This document shows positions 33,553-41,872 of a DNA stretch of 64,000 bases, piece by piece. The translations under genes and the position numbers were made by a program. Numbering within the stretch: position 1 is the first letter of the stretch; the number at the start of each line of letters is the position of its first letter. The notes under the pieces were generated by a model that saw only the letters and a program-made list of their open reading frames with translations, was not told the origin of the DNA and ran no database searches. Source of the stretch: Roseobacter sp. (lineage in GTDB: Bacteria > Pseudomonadota > Alphaproteobacteria > Rhodobacterales > Rhodobacteraceae). The stretch is from assembly GCA_015665415.1 (NCBI GenBank), contig JADFAE010000016.1, positions 118,773 through 182,772 of the forward strand, given 5' to 3'.

Positions 33553-34452
33553 CTAGCCATTCGCCTCAAAGGTTGCGATCAGCTGGTCGAGCACCCGGTT
33601 CATCGATTGAATTCCGCCGCCCGCAATATAGAGGCTGGCTGCATCCAGATAGACCACCTGGCCATTCTGCCAGGCCGTGGTTTGCTGCACCAGATCATTA
33701 TCCAACGTGGCCTTTGCATCCTCGCCGCCCTGGCCAATGGCCGACAGGCGGTCGACGACAAACAGATAGTCTGGATTGGCGTCACGGATGAACTCAGCCG
33801 AAACCGCCTCCCCGTGGGCATTGAGCCCCAGATCGGCAGCAGCCTGCGGCACCTCGAGCGTGGTATGCAGCCAGCCAAAACGCCCATTTGCCCCAAAGGC
33901 AGAAATTTTGGGTCCGTTTGTCATCACGATCAGCGCAGTGCCCTTGCCACGCGCCAGCGATTTGGTCTGCTCCAGCTTGGCCTGGAAACTGTCCAGCAAT
34001 GCCGTCGCTTCGGCTTCTTTGTCAAACAGGCGGCCATAGTCTTCAAGCCGTTGCAGTGCGACCTCCATCAGGTCATCTCCATAGATGGTCATATCCAGGG
34101 TTGGGGCAAACTCTGCCAGCGCCTCTGTTTGGGTGGAAGAGCGCCCCCCAGCAAGGATCAGGTCCGGTGCCAGCGCATTGATGCTTTCAAAATCGGGCTC
34201 AAACAAGGACCCAACGACCTCGGCCCCCTGTGCCACCTCGTCCAAGTAGTCAACATAAAGATTGCCGATGACACCAGCGGGTTTCACCCCTAGCGCGGCG
34301 AGCGTATCCAAAGCGGCCACATCAAATACGGCGACCTTTTCTGGCAGGGCTTCAACCTGTTGCAGCCCACGATAGGTCCGCACCTCAATCGGATCGGCAA
34401 AGGCGGAAGTACTGCAGGCCAGTGCTGCCAAGGTTATCAGCGATTTCAACAT
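33553..34452 (-). CDS. Siderophore-binding periplasmic protein (FatB/CeuE/VctP-like)
   Basis: A 299-residue protein from ATG 34452 behind a GGAGAG site; signal peptide MLKSLITLAALACSTSAFAD. The body is a class III binding protein (PBP2-like fold): VAVFDVAALDTLAALGVKPAG, LFEPDFESINALAPDLILAGGR and WQNGQVVYLDAASLYIAGGG match the FatB/CeuE branch that handles catecholate siderophores. First gene of the import operon and divergent from nothing; 124 bp separate it from DUF2218. Confidence 0.9.
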   Translation of the reverse strand: MLKSLITLAALACSTSAFADPIEVRTYRGLQQVEALPEKVAVFDVAALDTLAALGVKPAGVIGNLYVDYLDEVAQGAEVVGSLFEPDFESINALAPDLILAGGRSSTQTEALAEFAPTLDMTIYGDDLMEVALQRLEDYGRLFDKEAEATALLDSFQAKLEQTKSLARGKGTALIVMTNGPKISAFGANGRFGWLHTTLEVPQAAADLGLNAHGEAVSAEFIRDANPDYLFVVDRLSAIGQGGEDAKATLDNDLVQQTTAWQNGQVVYLDAASLYIAGGGIQSMNRVLDQLIATFEANG

Positions 34453-34576
34453 TGATCTCTCCATCAATATTGCATGGCTGACCGAAGCTGGCTCTGCAGG
34501 GGTTTCGTCATGTGACTATTGAATTGTATTTGCCCTGTCCAGCGCTTCCGGGCTGCAGGCACAGGCCAGAGCTTCG

Positions 34577-34894
34577 TCACAGGTCGCACCAAACCGGAGG
34601 TTCAGGCTCTTCGCGAAAAGCAAAGCGCAACAGATGGCTTTCGACCACCTGACAAGTCTGCTGCATCTCCTCCTTTGAGGGCGCCTCAATGCGGATATGC
34701 AAGGTGTTCTCGCTCACCCGAAGCACCGCAAGCCCACAGATGAACTGCAAATGCAGTGCACCTTCAACCTCAGTCACTTCGATTTTCCGCGAGAAATGAT
34801 TTGCCATTGTGGCGAGGTATCCAGCGGCGCGGACAGAGCGGAATTTCGTTTCGGTTCTTGATGTGTCATCCTGACTTGGATTGGCTACTAACAT
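34577..34894 (-). CDS. DUF2218 family protein
   Basis: A 105-residue protein; I favour the ATG at 34894 (AGGGA site) over an ATG at 34918. The segments RAAGYLATMANHFSRKIEV and GLAVLRVSENTLHIRIEAPS match DUF2218, a small family often placed next to siderophore uptake genes. The biochemical role is not established. It is divergent from the MarR gene. Confidence 0.75.
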   Translation of the reverse strand: MLVANPSQDDTSRTETKFRSVRAAGYLATMANHFSRKIEVTEVEGALHLQFICGLAVLRVSENTLHIRIEAPSKEEMQQTCQVVESHLLRFAFREEPEPPVWCDL

Positions 34895-34916
34895 TTTGGC
34901 TTTCCCTGTTTTTTTC

Positions 34917-34936
34917 ATTCACACGGGGTGTTGAAT
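34917..34936. promoter_or_regulatory. Imperfect dyad in the DUF2218 / MarR promoter
   Basis: ATTCA-N10-TGAAT, with an inner CAC...GTG, spans 20 bp between the two divergent starts. Size and position suit a MarR operator, but only the outer arms are symmetric, so this is tentative. Confidence 0.25.
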
Positions 34937-34988
34937 TTCGGCGTCATAGCCGACTAGAATAGCTGCGGCACAACCAGCAGGTTTCCCT

Positions 34989-35468
34989 ATGACGGCCAGA
35001 GAAGAACACTCCAGCAGTGCAGATTATTTCGGAGACAACACCCCTGTCGTTTCCTACAACCGTGTGTGGTTCAACATCATGCGGGCCCAACGCAAATTCC
35101 TGCCGCGTATTGCCAAGTCGCTGAAGACCTGCGGCATCAATGATCCGATCTGGTATGAAATCCTGCTGGAGGTCGAGCTGGCTGGCCCCGATGGCCAACC
35201 CATGGCCGCCCTGGAAGACAAGCTCTTTGTTGCCCAATACGCGCTGTCGCGACATGTTGCCCGGATGGAAAAAGCTGGGCTGCTGCGCCGCGAGTTCATT
35301 GCCGATGGACGGCGCAAGCAGATCCTGTTTCTGACCGAGCAGGGCAAAGGTATGCACGCCCGGATCTGGCCGGTTTACTGGGATGCGATGCAAAGCGAAA
35401 TTGGTCCTCATATGACAACCGACGAGGCCTATGCCCTATCCCGCCTGCTGATAAAACTGCTGCCCTGA
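34989..35468 (+). CDS. MarR-family transcriptional regulator
   Basis: A 159-residue winged-helix protein; the recognition region LEDKLFVAQYALSRHVARMEKAGLLRREFIADGRRKQ (about 75-115) is typical of MarR with its beta-wing. It sits between DUF2218 and the second receptor, so it probably controls island iron-uptake genes. Its inducer is unknown. Confidence 0.85.
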   Translation: MTAREEHSSSADYFGDNTPVVSYNRVWFNIMRAQRKFLPRIAKSLKTCGINDPIWYEILLEVELAGPDGQPMAALEDKLFVAQYALSRHVARMEKAGLLRREFIADGRRKQILFLTEQGKGMHARIWPVYWDAMQSEIGPHMTTDEAYALSRLLIKLLP

Positions 35469-35502
35469 AACCATCTGGCTCCAGGGCAGCAAGTGCCGAG
35501 AT

Positions 35503-37473
35503 TTAGAACTTCATCACTGCCTCGACAACGAAAGACCGACCGGGTTCATTCAGAGTTTGGAAGCCTGCAAATTCGCCCCCATAGGTCGCCCGATCCGCAT
35601 AGGTTTCATCAAGCAGGTTGTTGATGCTGCCGCGAATGGTCACGCCGTTCCAGGCAGGTGGTGAGTATTCGGCAAAGACATTGGCAACGACATAGCTAGG
35701 CAGTTCTTGGCCCGCGTAAGATCCGCCAGCGTCATAGGAGGCTGCCGCTTCAATGCTGCCACCCACCAGCGTGTTATACTGCGCCAATTCCTGCTGCACT
35801 TCGACAGCAAGTACATGCCCCAAAGGTGCGCCAAAATCCCGCAGATCGAAGTTGCTCGAGGGGGCACCATCAAGCGAGGCATCACTATAGGCATAGGTCA
35901 GACGCGCAAAGCCACTGCCCCAGCCATAGGTCGCACCGATGTTGGCGCCCTGGCTTTCGAAATCAACGACGGCTGTTCCGTCCCGCGCATCATTAAATTT
36001 TGTCTTGAACAGCTCACCGCTGATGGTCCAGGCGCCCGGGGTCCAATCAGCCCCGATGATGATGTTCTGCGCGCGAGACGGCCGCAAGCCGGAATAATCA
36101 CGCGTCAACCAGAACTCAAAACTGTCACCGAGGTCCAGGCCACCAAAGACATTCGAGTACCCCGCCCGCAACGAGACGTCATCCGTGAGGTCATAGACCA
36201 CAGACAGGTTTCCACTGGCACCGCTATGCGAGGAGCTGTGAATGGTATCGGTAGGGAGCCATTGATAGCCGGTAAAGTCCTGCCAGTCATAGCGCATACC
36301 GGCAGAGAGGCTCAGACGGTCCGTCGGCTCAAGACGCGCCTGGGCAAAGATGCCGATATTGTCGGATTCTTCCGAAGCGGAATCCGGTGTCACCCAAGAG
36401 CCAGAGATCGAGGTCTTGCGGTTCTGGAAATCGACACCGGCGGTAATACTGTTGCTGTCAGACAGGTGGAATTCGTTTTGCAGCACCAGAGAGTAGGTAC
36501 GCGAGGTCGAATTGGTAGACCCGGCCCAGGCATCATTCGGACGATCCACATCAGTGCCCGAATAGCCAAGGGTTGCGGAGGGATCCCAGAGGCCGGTGTT
36601 GTTCACGTTTTCATAGCGCAAAGAATAGTTATAGCGCTTGATCAGATAGGCATATGTGCCGCCTGAGCTTGGGCCGAAGTTCGGCTTATCGTTGCGCCAT
36701 TCCTCGTCTTCAATCTGCTGCGCAGAGAACTCAACCCGGTGCCCCTGCTCGGATTCGTAGCCCAATTTCAGCAGGCCTGCGGTCATATTGGCTGCGGTTC
36801 CAGTCATCTCTGTGCCGTCGCCGTCCTCAAAATTGTCTCCGGTGGCGCGTTTGGCATAGGCAACGATCTCAAAACCGTTGCTTTCGCCAGCCAGGGTCAG
36901 CGAGCCCTGTGTCGTCCCGCCGTTGTCACCGTAGCTCATACGTGCGGTGCCGCCGACGCTTTGACCTTCGGTCAGGATATCTGCGGCATCGACCGTTTCC
37001 ATGACCACGCGGCCCGCCATGGCCCGCGGGCCTGCATCTGCAGGTGCGACACCCGGATCAACGCGCACAAATTTCATCAGGCCGGGATCAAAAGCATTGG
37101 CACTGAGGTGGTGGAAAACCCGGTTATTTTGCGACACGCCATCCACCTGGATCGCCAGGTTCAGCATGTCGATACCGTTGACAAAAATCTTCTGCGCAAC
37201 CGGGATAGCACCGCCGACCGAGACACTGGCGATACCCGCAAACAGGTCTTTGACATCCGCCATCCGGGCGCGTTCCAGCTCGGCATCCGCCACATAGACC
37301 GACGACGCGCGGTCGGCGGCATTGCCCTTTTCATCTTGCTGGCGCACCAGGATCGGATCGAGAGAGATGACATCCCCCTCAAGCTCCTGTGCGACGGCAG
37401 GCAGTGCAGAAAGAAGTGTAAGCGCAGTCCCGCACAAAAGACGGGCGCGCAGCGCGGCAGTTTGGATAGCCAT
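35503..37473 (-). CDS. TonB-dependent receptor 2 (siderophore)
   Basis: A 656-residue outer-membrane receptor; ATG 37473 is chosen for its GGGGA site (an ATG 12 bp upstream has none). Signal peptide ends at VAQELEG, followed by the TonB-box-like LDPILVRQQ, a plug domain (IFVNGIDMLNLAIQVDG, FHHLSANAFDPG, GPRAMAGRVVME) and a barrel ending VVEAVMKF with a terminal Phe. It is a diverged paralogue of receptor 1. Converges on the MarR gene. Probably binds a different ferric siderophore or the same one with another affinity. Confidence 0.9.
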   Translation of the reverse strand: MAIQTAALRARLLCGTALTLLSALPAVAQELEGDVISLDPILVRQQDEKGNAADRASSVYVADAELERARMADVKDLFAGIASVSVGGAIPVAQKIFVNGIDMLNLAIQVDGVSQNNRVFHHLSANAFDPGLMKFVRVDPGVAPADAGPRAMAGRVVMETVDAADILTEGQSVGGTARMSYGDNGGTTQGSLTLAGESNGFEIVAYAKRATGDNFEDGDGTEMTGTAANMTAGLLKLGYESEQGHRVEFSAQQIEDEEWRNDKPNFGPSSGGTYAYLIKRYNYSLRYENVNNTGLWDPSATLGYSGTDVDRPNDAWAGSTNSTSRTYSLVLQNEFHLSDSNSITAGVDFQNRKTSISGSWVTPDSASEESDNIGIFAQARLEPTDRLSLSAGMRYDWQDFTGYQWLPTDTIHSSSHSGASGNLSVVYDLTDDVSLRAGYSNVFGGLDLGDSFEFWLTRDYSGLRPSRAQNIIIGADWTPGAWTISGELFKTKFNDARDGTAVVDFESQGANIGATYGWGSGFARLTYAYSDASLDGAPSSNFDLRDFGAPLGHVLAVEVQQELAQYNTLVGGSIEAAASYDAGGSYAGQELPSYVVANVFAEYSPPAWNGVTIRGSINNLLDETYADRATYGGEFAGFQTLNEPGRSFVVEAVMKF

Positions 37474-37565
37474 GTTAGTCCCCAAGATTCAGGTTGGTGC
37501 TGGGCTTGCCCTGAATCGGGGCTGGCGAGGCATTTTCGTCAGCGGTTTTATGCGCACCCGCGCAC

Positions 37566-37581
37566 ACATGCAAGTGCATGT
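37566..37581. promoter_or_regulatory. 16-bp perfect palindrome upstream of TonB receptor 2
   Basis: ACATGCA and TGCATGT arms with a 2-bp centre, 93 bp upstream of the receptor ATG. It is a plausible operator for an iron-responsive or MarR regulator; it does not match the enterobacterial Fur box. The binder is not known. Confidence 0.4.
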
Positions 37582-37847
37582 TATAGAGTTTTCAAGCAGG
37601 ATATTGCCCTAACGGTGTTCTTCATGTCGACTATTGGCTCTTGACCGATCTCTGCAGTTTACTTGATGGGTGAACCTTAGAGCCTGCGCCGCACCAGACC
37701 GCCGACCACACCTGCAAGAGCCCTACATACAATCAAGTCTGAAACAAGGTCCGCCTGAGTGGTCGCCAGTCTTGAACCGCTTGGGCGTGAATTTTTTTTC
37801 ATGCCCGGCAACTCCTGGGGCGTTTTTGTTCGCGGCGGAGATTGGGA

Positions 37848-38096
37848 AATCCCGTAAGGAATCCCGTAAGATATATGAACACTTACTTGGTGTATGTGGT
37901 AAAATTAGTGATGAATATCAGTATACTGGAAGAAACTAGTTCAGAAAGCCTTCATCACTTTGAATCCAGGGTCGCCCACCACGCTTGTGTTACACGCATT
38001 TGGGAACCTACAACGATTCTGCCGCCAGTTCCTTTCTTGGTGCGTTTGTTCTGCTCTTGACCTCCCACAACAAATCCCGCAACAAATCCCGAAACA
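37848..38096. repeat. Arm-type repeats at the right end of island 1
   Basis: AATCCCGTAAG occurs twice (37848-37858, 37860-37870), AATCCCGCAACA at 38073-38084 and AATCCCGAAACA at 38085-38096. They mirror the left-end repeats at 23285-23324. The surrounding 37582-38154 has no convincing gene. Confidence 0.5.
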
Positions 38097-38154
38097 ATTC
38101 AAGGTGGCCCCACACTTAACCACTTGATTTAAATAAGTATTTATATCTGGACTT

Positions 38155-38173
38155 AATCCCTTCGTCTCCGCCA
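38155..38173 (+). repeat. attachment core copy 2 (junction of island 1 and island 2)
   Basis: Exact 19-bp copy of the tRNA-Ser 3' end. It is the right end of island 1 and, at the same time, the left end of island 2. Confidence 0.9.
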
Positions 38174-38280
38174 TTATACTTGAAATAGTGGCAAAATTTC
38201 AAAGAGTTAAGCGCATCGCTCTACTCACCATCCCCCAATTCACCCGCCATTCCAAACTAGTACAAAACCCAATCCCTCCA

Positions 38281-38928
38281 CTATCCGTAGTCCTGAAAGA
38301 AGCGCTCGGCCTCTTTCATGTCCAGCAGGTGAGCATATTTTTGGATGAATTCAACACTGGCTTTCTGCTCACACCATTCGATTCTTTGTCGATGCTTTTC
38401 ATATGTCCGCCACCACATACCTTTGGGTTTGCGGGCGATAAAATGTGCCGCCCCCGGTTCCCCGCCCAGCGCCATCCGTAACTTGTTGGCGCGTCTCAAC
38501 AACCTATCGTGGCGTTCTTCTGATTGACTGCCATAGGCGACGGAGTAGCAATGGCGACAAAGAAAATACCGCCCCCCTGAAAACAGCTTACCTACGCGCC
38601 GTCCGCAGTTCTGGCCGTTGACGATGCCGGGACAAAGGAAGAAGGGCCTCTGACCACCGAAATTGCAATCCACCTGACTGATGTTCACTGGCTGCGTTAC
38701 CGGCTCCCAATCGCCGCCACGCAATCGAACCCGATAATCCAAGACAATGCGCCCTTGTTCGGCCCGCATTCCAATTTTCGACAGCACCTCACCATTGCGA
38801 GACCACTGCCAGTTGCCGCGCCAACCTTCTGACAGGCAACCCTCGCGGTGCATCAGGTTTACATCCAGCGAGCGGCAGTTCTCGGCTTTTTGCTTATAGC
38901 CGGTTCGCCCAGATCCATATCCCCCCAC
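38281..38928 (-). CDS. Conserved hypothetical island protein with zinc-ribbon-like cysteines
   Basis: A 215-residue protein. I start it at GTG 38928 (GGAGG site 6 nt upstream; gives the family-style opening MGGYGSGRTGY), not the TTG at 38943. A four-cysteine pattern (FLCPGIVNGQNCGRRV then FLCRHCYSVAY, about 95-130) suggests a zinc ribbon, followed by a basic helical tail (SQSEERHDRLLRRANKLR, KPKGMWWRTYEKH). Similar proteins are common on mobile elements; function not known to me. It is the last gene before the internal attachment core. Confidence 0.7.
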   Translation of the reverse strand: MGGYGSGRTGYKQKAENCRSLDVNLMHREGCLSEGWRGNWQWSRNGEVLSKIGMRAEQGRIVLDYRVRLRGGDWEPVTQPVNISQVDCNFGGQRPFFLCPGIVNGQNCGRRVGKLFSGGRYFLCRHCYSVAYGSQSEERHDRLLRRANKLRMALGGEPGAAHFIARKPKGMWWRTYEKHRQRIEWCEQKASVEFIQKYAHLLDMKEAERFFQDYG

Positions 38929-38973
38929 TAGAGCGCCCTCCAATTTTTTCCGAAATCCATAGGCAACTTCTTT

Positions 38974-40413
38974 CTATTCACACTCTATGAACGTCGTGAA
39001 CTTGGCGGCTTGCTCTGCGATAGCGACTGGCGCAGCCACATCTCTGGAGAGGCTCAATTCCGGGTCCACACCGTTTTGTGCCAGAAATAGCTTAGCTATC
39101 TCTCCTCTTATGGCAAAATTCACATTTTGCGGCATATCTCCGAGCGACCCTGCGACCTTGATAGCATCCAGCTTTGAAACAACGACGCCCACAACGTTTC
39201 CGCTAGGACCAAGTAACGGCCCACCTGAGTTTCCACTTTGAACAGGGGCAGTAACTTGCATTGTTGTTGCGTTTCCGCCCAACCCTTTCAGGGAAGAAAC
39301 CGAACCGCGCGTGACATTTAGACCACCTAGCAATCCCCCATATGGGTAGCCAACTACTGTGACGTCCGAATTCAGTTTAGCGGGGAACGCCGAAAAGGTG
39401 GCGACAGCCTCCCCAACGGGTGTGTCCGCCTTCAAAATAGCTAAATCAAACTCTTGGGAAGAGTCGATCAGGCGAGCGGGACCGCCGTCAACTAGAATTT
39501 CGTTACACCCTTCAATCACATGCGCATTGGTCAGAATGTGACCCTCTTGGGAGACAACGAAACCTGACCCAGCAGAACCGTTTGTTTCCGCCCCTTGATC
39601 TACTCCGCTTACGTTTTGAGATGCCTCATCTTGCTGCTTCCGAGTTCCCGTTTCAACGACCTCCAAAGTGTCTCTTATCGCTTTTTCCAAGTTACCGTTG
39701 GGAGTAATTGATAGTTGGCTTGCCCTACCCTTTGTGAGGCTGGAAGCAACGGCACTGAGGATAGAAGCATCATAGCTCCTAGCCGACAGCATAATTGTAG
39801 ACCAAGACCCATTGATGAAATTGGAGCGCGCATACAGCAGGGAACCATCAGATTTTGTAACCGAAGAAATAGCCAAACTGCTTTTGCGCACGGAATACGG
39901 CGCTGAGGAGCGGGCATGTGCTCCCATTGTAAAGTCATGGACACGCTGGGCCGTAGCTTGGCTGTGTATTCCCATAGAAATAGACAAACTACTGCCGCTA
40001 TGACGCAGGTTTGTGAAGGTAGCCGACGGCGGATCTGTGACCAGTGTCCTTAAGGGGACCAATACCGACATTTCTAAGCCGGGATAAAACTGCATATCCC
40101 AGCCGTCACGTTCAAAGCGGTCAAAGAACCCAAGCGCAAGAGCCGCGATATGCCACTCCTCTGAGGCAGAGTTGAACTCCTTCCGCGAATACCTTGCCAT
40201 GGCTTCGCGGCTTAGTCGGCCCCAATCCCCATCAAGCAATCCGAGATAGTGCCCCTCAAAAGCCAAGGCGGCTTGCAAAAACCGCTTATCCTCTCGTGTA
40301 AGCTCACTAGCCCTGAAATCTTGAAGAAGGTGCTCATAGTTCTGCGCCAGGGCAGACGTAGCGGAGACTAGGGGCAGTAACCCCAACAGAAACGCGCACA
40401 ATAGCTTTTTCAT
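38974..40413 (-). CDS. Secreted trypsin-like serine protease
   Basis: A 479-residue protein from ATG 40413 (GAGGTAGAG site); signal peptide MKKLLCAFLLGLLPLVSATS followed by ALAQ. Residues about 25-75 look like a peptidoglycan-binding-type helical repeat (DKRFLQAALAFEGHYLGLLDGD), the middle is unassigned, and about 300-450 form a chymotrypsin-fold protease with His in ILTNAHVIEGC, Asp in EFDLAILKAD and Ser in PVQSGNSGGPLLG. There is no PDZ domain. It should act in the periplasm or outside. Why an island carries it is unknown. Confidence 0.82.
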   Translation of the reverse strand: MKKLLCAFLLGLLPLVSATSALAQNYEHLLQDFRASELTREDKRFLQAALAFEGHYLGLLDGDWGRLSREAMARYSRKEFNSASEEWHIAALALGFFDRFERDGWDMQFYPGLEMSVLVPLRTLVTDPPSATFTNLRHSGSSLSISMGIHSQATAQRVHDFTMGAHARSSAPYSVRKSSLAISSVTKSDGSLLYARSNFINGSWSTIMLSARSYDASILSAVASSLTKGRASQLSITPNGNLEKAIRDTLEVVETGTRKQQDEASQNVSGVDQGAETNGSAGSGFVVSQEGHILTNAHVIEGCNEILVDGGPARLIDSSQEFDLAILKADTPVGEAVATFSAFPAKLNSDVTVVGYPYGGLLGGLNVTRGSVSSLKGLGGNATTMQVTAPVQSGNSGGPLLGPSGNVVGVVVSKLDAIKVAGSLGDMPQNVNFAIRGEIAKLFLAQNGVDPELSLSRDVAAPVAIAEQAAKFTTFIECE

Positions 40414-40716
40414 AATCTCTACCTCACCAATCCCCTCATCGTGCCATATTGCGATACCCTCTGGCAAACGAAGTGCCGCCTTTTTTGCGGATGGTGGGGG
40501 CTTCCCTAGAAGGCGCTTCGGTGCCAAGACTGGAGCGGTCAAAGGTTTTCATCTAGCCAAGAAATGAAAGCGTGAAAAAGCACATAGAAGGCCACGGCCA
40601 AAGCCACCTCTACGCTCCCAAGCTCACCACCAACTAAATAGAGATATGTAAACACACCACCCCCTGGTTAGATGTATATATGTCCTGATTTTTGGGCACC
40701 GGAAACATTGGGAAAA
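40414..40716. other. Intergenic segment of island 2
   Basis: No gene seen in these 303 bp. A terminator for the HTH operon and the promoter of the protease gene should lie here, but I can point to no clear signal. Confidence 0.3.
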
Positions 40717-41202
40717 TCACCCTCGCGTCACAAGCTTTAGGACAGTATCTCCGCCGATTTTGGCATTCTCGGCTGCGGCAGCACTACCTTTGTGACGGGC
40801 TTGCACTGTTTTTGTTCGGGGCTTTTTCTTCCACTTGATGAATGACCTAGTTGCGGGTTTTCCATCTACTGTAGCCACCTCCTCTAATGCCCAAAGCGCA
40901 GCCAACCCAATCCCAGCCGTGCCAAGGTGCGGTGCTTGGGTCATGCGAATGAAGCCGCGCTCTTCCAATTCTCTAAAGTAAGGCCCAACCGTGTTGCGGT
41001 GCACGTTTATGGCTTTTGCAGCGTCTCGATGGCTTAAGAAGATCCGCCCATTGTTACTACCGTTGTATCGTCGCTTGAGTTCAACATAGAGCGCTCTTGG
41101 CCCTGGCTTCAAACCTGCCCAAGCTTCCGTGGATTGTAGGTGTTCTGAAAGCTGGAGGTGGCGACCGCCCCCCCGCTTTCTGGATTTGTAGAACTTGGAC
41201 AT
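40717..41202 (-). CDS. Helix-turn-helix protein, possibly replication-related
   Basis: A 161-residue basic protein. GRIFLSHRDAAKAINVHRNTV then GPYFRELEERGFI (about 50-90) is a clear winged-helix region, as in island proteins tied to replication or regulation. The start overlaps the preceding gene's stop (TAATG), so both are coupled. The C-terminus is lysine/arginine-rich. Specific function unknown. Confidence 0.6.
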   Translation of the reverse strand: MSKFYKSRKRGGGRHLQLSEHLQSTEAWAGLKPGPRALYVELKRRYNGSNNGRIFLSHRDAAKAINVHRNTVGPYFRELEERGFIRMTQAPHLGTAGIGLAALWALEEVATVDGKPATRSFIKWKKKPRTKTVQARHKGSAAAAENAKIGGDTVLKLVTRG

Positions 41203-41489
41203 TAGCCTTGGCCCCGGCCAGAATGGCCTAAAACTACATTGCTTTTGAGCCTGTATCGAGCGTGATAGCCGGGATAAGCGCCGCCATGCGGCTCCCTTTC
41301 TGTGTCGATGACAAAGCCCATGCCTCGCAACACATGGATATGAGCGGCAAGACGGATTGCGGGGTTTTCAAGCGAGGAAATGCCCTGCCCTTTAGACTGC
41401 ATCAAGTGGTGTAATGTTTGACCAATGCGGCCCGACAGAGTGAACACGCGGGGGCATTCGCCGCCCAATAGGGTGACGTTGATTTTCAT
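41202..41489 (-). CDS. Small winged-helix-like island protein
   Basis: A 95-residue protein with RIGQTLHHLMQSKGQGISSL and NPAIRLAAHIHVLRGMGFVI then DTEREPHGG, the look of a winged helix that senses or binds DNA in mobile elements. It is translationally coupled to the HTH gene downstream. No named family assigned. Confidence 0.55.
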   Translation of the reverse strand: MKINVTLLGGECPRVFTLSGRIGQTLHHLMQSKGQGISSLENPAIRLAAHIHVLRGMGFVIDTEREPHGGAYPGYHARYRLKSNVVLGHSGRGQG

Positions 41490-41586
41490 ATATGCCTCAT
41501 TGATTGGAGAGGCGCGAAGCGATAGGGTTTACGTGACCAGACTACCCAGCACCCGCGCCAGTTTTTAGAACTGCGTGGGTGTTGCT

Positions 41587-41781
41587 TTACCCAGCCAGCG
41601 GTTTGGTAGTCGGTCTATTTGACAACCAATCTGAGATGGCGGTTTCAGGCCATGCAACGGCGCGCTTGCCAATACGGACTGGGCGAGGAAAGTCGCCCTT
41701 GTCCATCATGTCGTAAATACTGCTTCTACTCAGGCCTGTTGCGGCCTCAACGGCGGGTCGTCTTAGGTGCGGTTCTGCCAT
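41587..41781 (-). CDS. AlpA-family regulator / excisionase
   Basis: A 64-residue protein with the AlpA/Xis MerR-like HTH (VEAATGLSRSSIYDMMDKGD then FPRPVRIGKRAVAWPETAI). AlpA proteins activate the integrase and/or direct excision in P4-like islands, which fits its place next to the P4-type integrase. Confidence 0.85.
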   Translation of the reverse strand: MAEPHLRRPAVEAATGLSRSSIYDMMDKGDFPRPVRIGKRAVAWPETAISDWLSNRPTTKPLAG

Positions 41782-41872
41782 CTTGGTTCCCTTTGGTTTG
41801 TTTCAGACACAACAGGAACCTAGTCTAAGGTTGACACGGCAATAAAGCTGGGCATCTGGGCATCATGTGGGC

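Larger units (their letters stand above)
23179..38173. mobile_element. Genomic island 1 in tRNA-Ser (siderophore-uptake cargo)
   Basis: About 15.0 kb bounded by exact 19-bp repeats of the tRNA-Ser 3' end, with a tyrosine recombinase reading inward 353 bp from the left boundary. Arm-type repeats containing AATCCCG lie just inside both ends. Contents are an integrase, three small regulators related to each other, a structured leader region, a region of truncated genes, then an iron-siderophore uptake locus. No replication, conjugation or structural phage genes are seen, so it is an integrative island and not a complete phage or ICE. Confidence 0.88.

Noticed and set aside
41461..41580. CRISPR or tandem-repeat structure in island 2
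   Set aside because: No regularly spaced direct repeats are seen here or elsewhere in the window.
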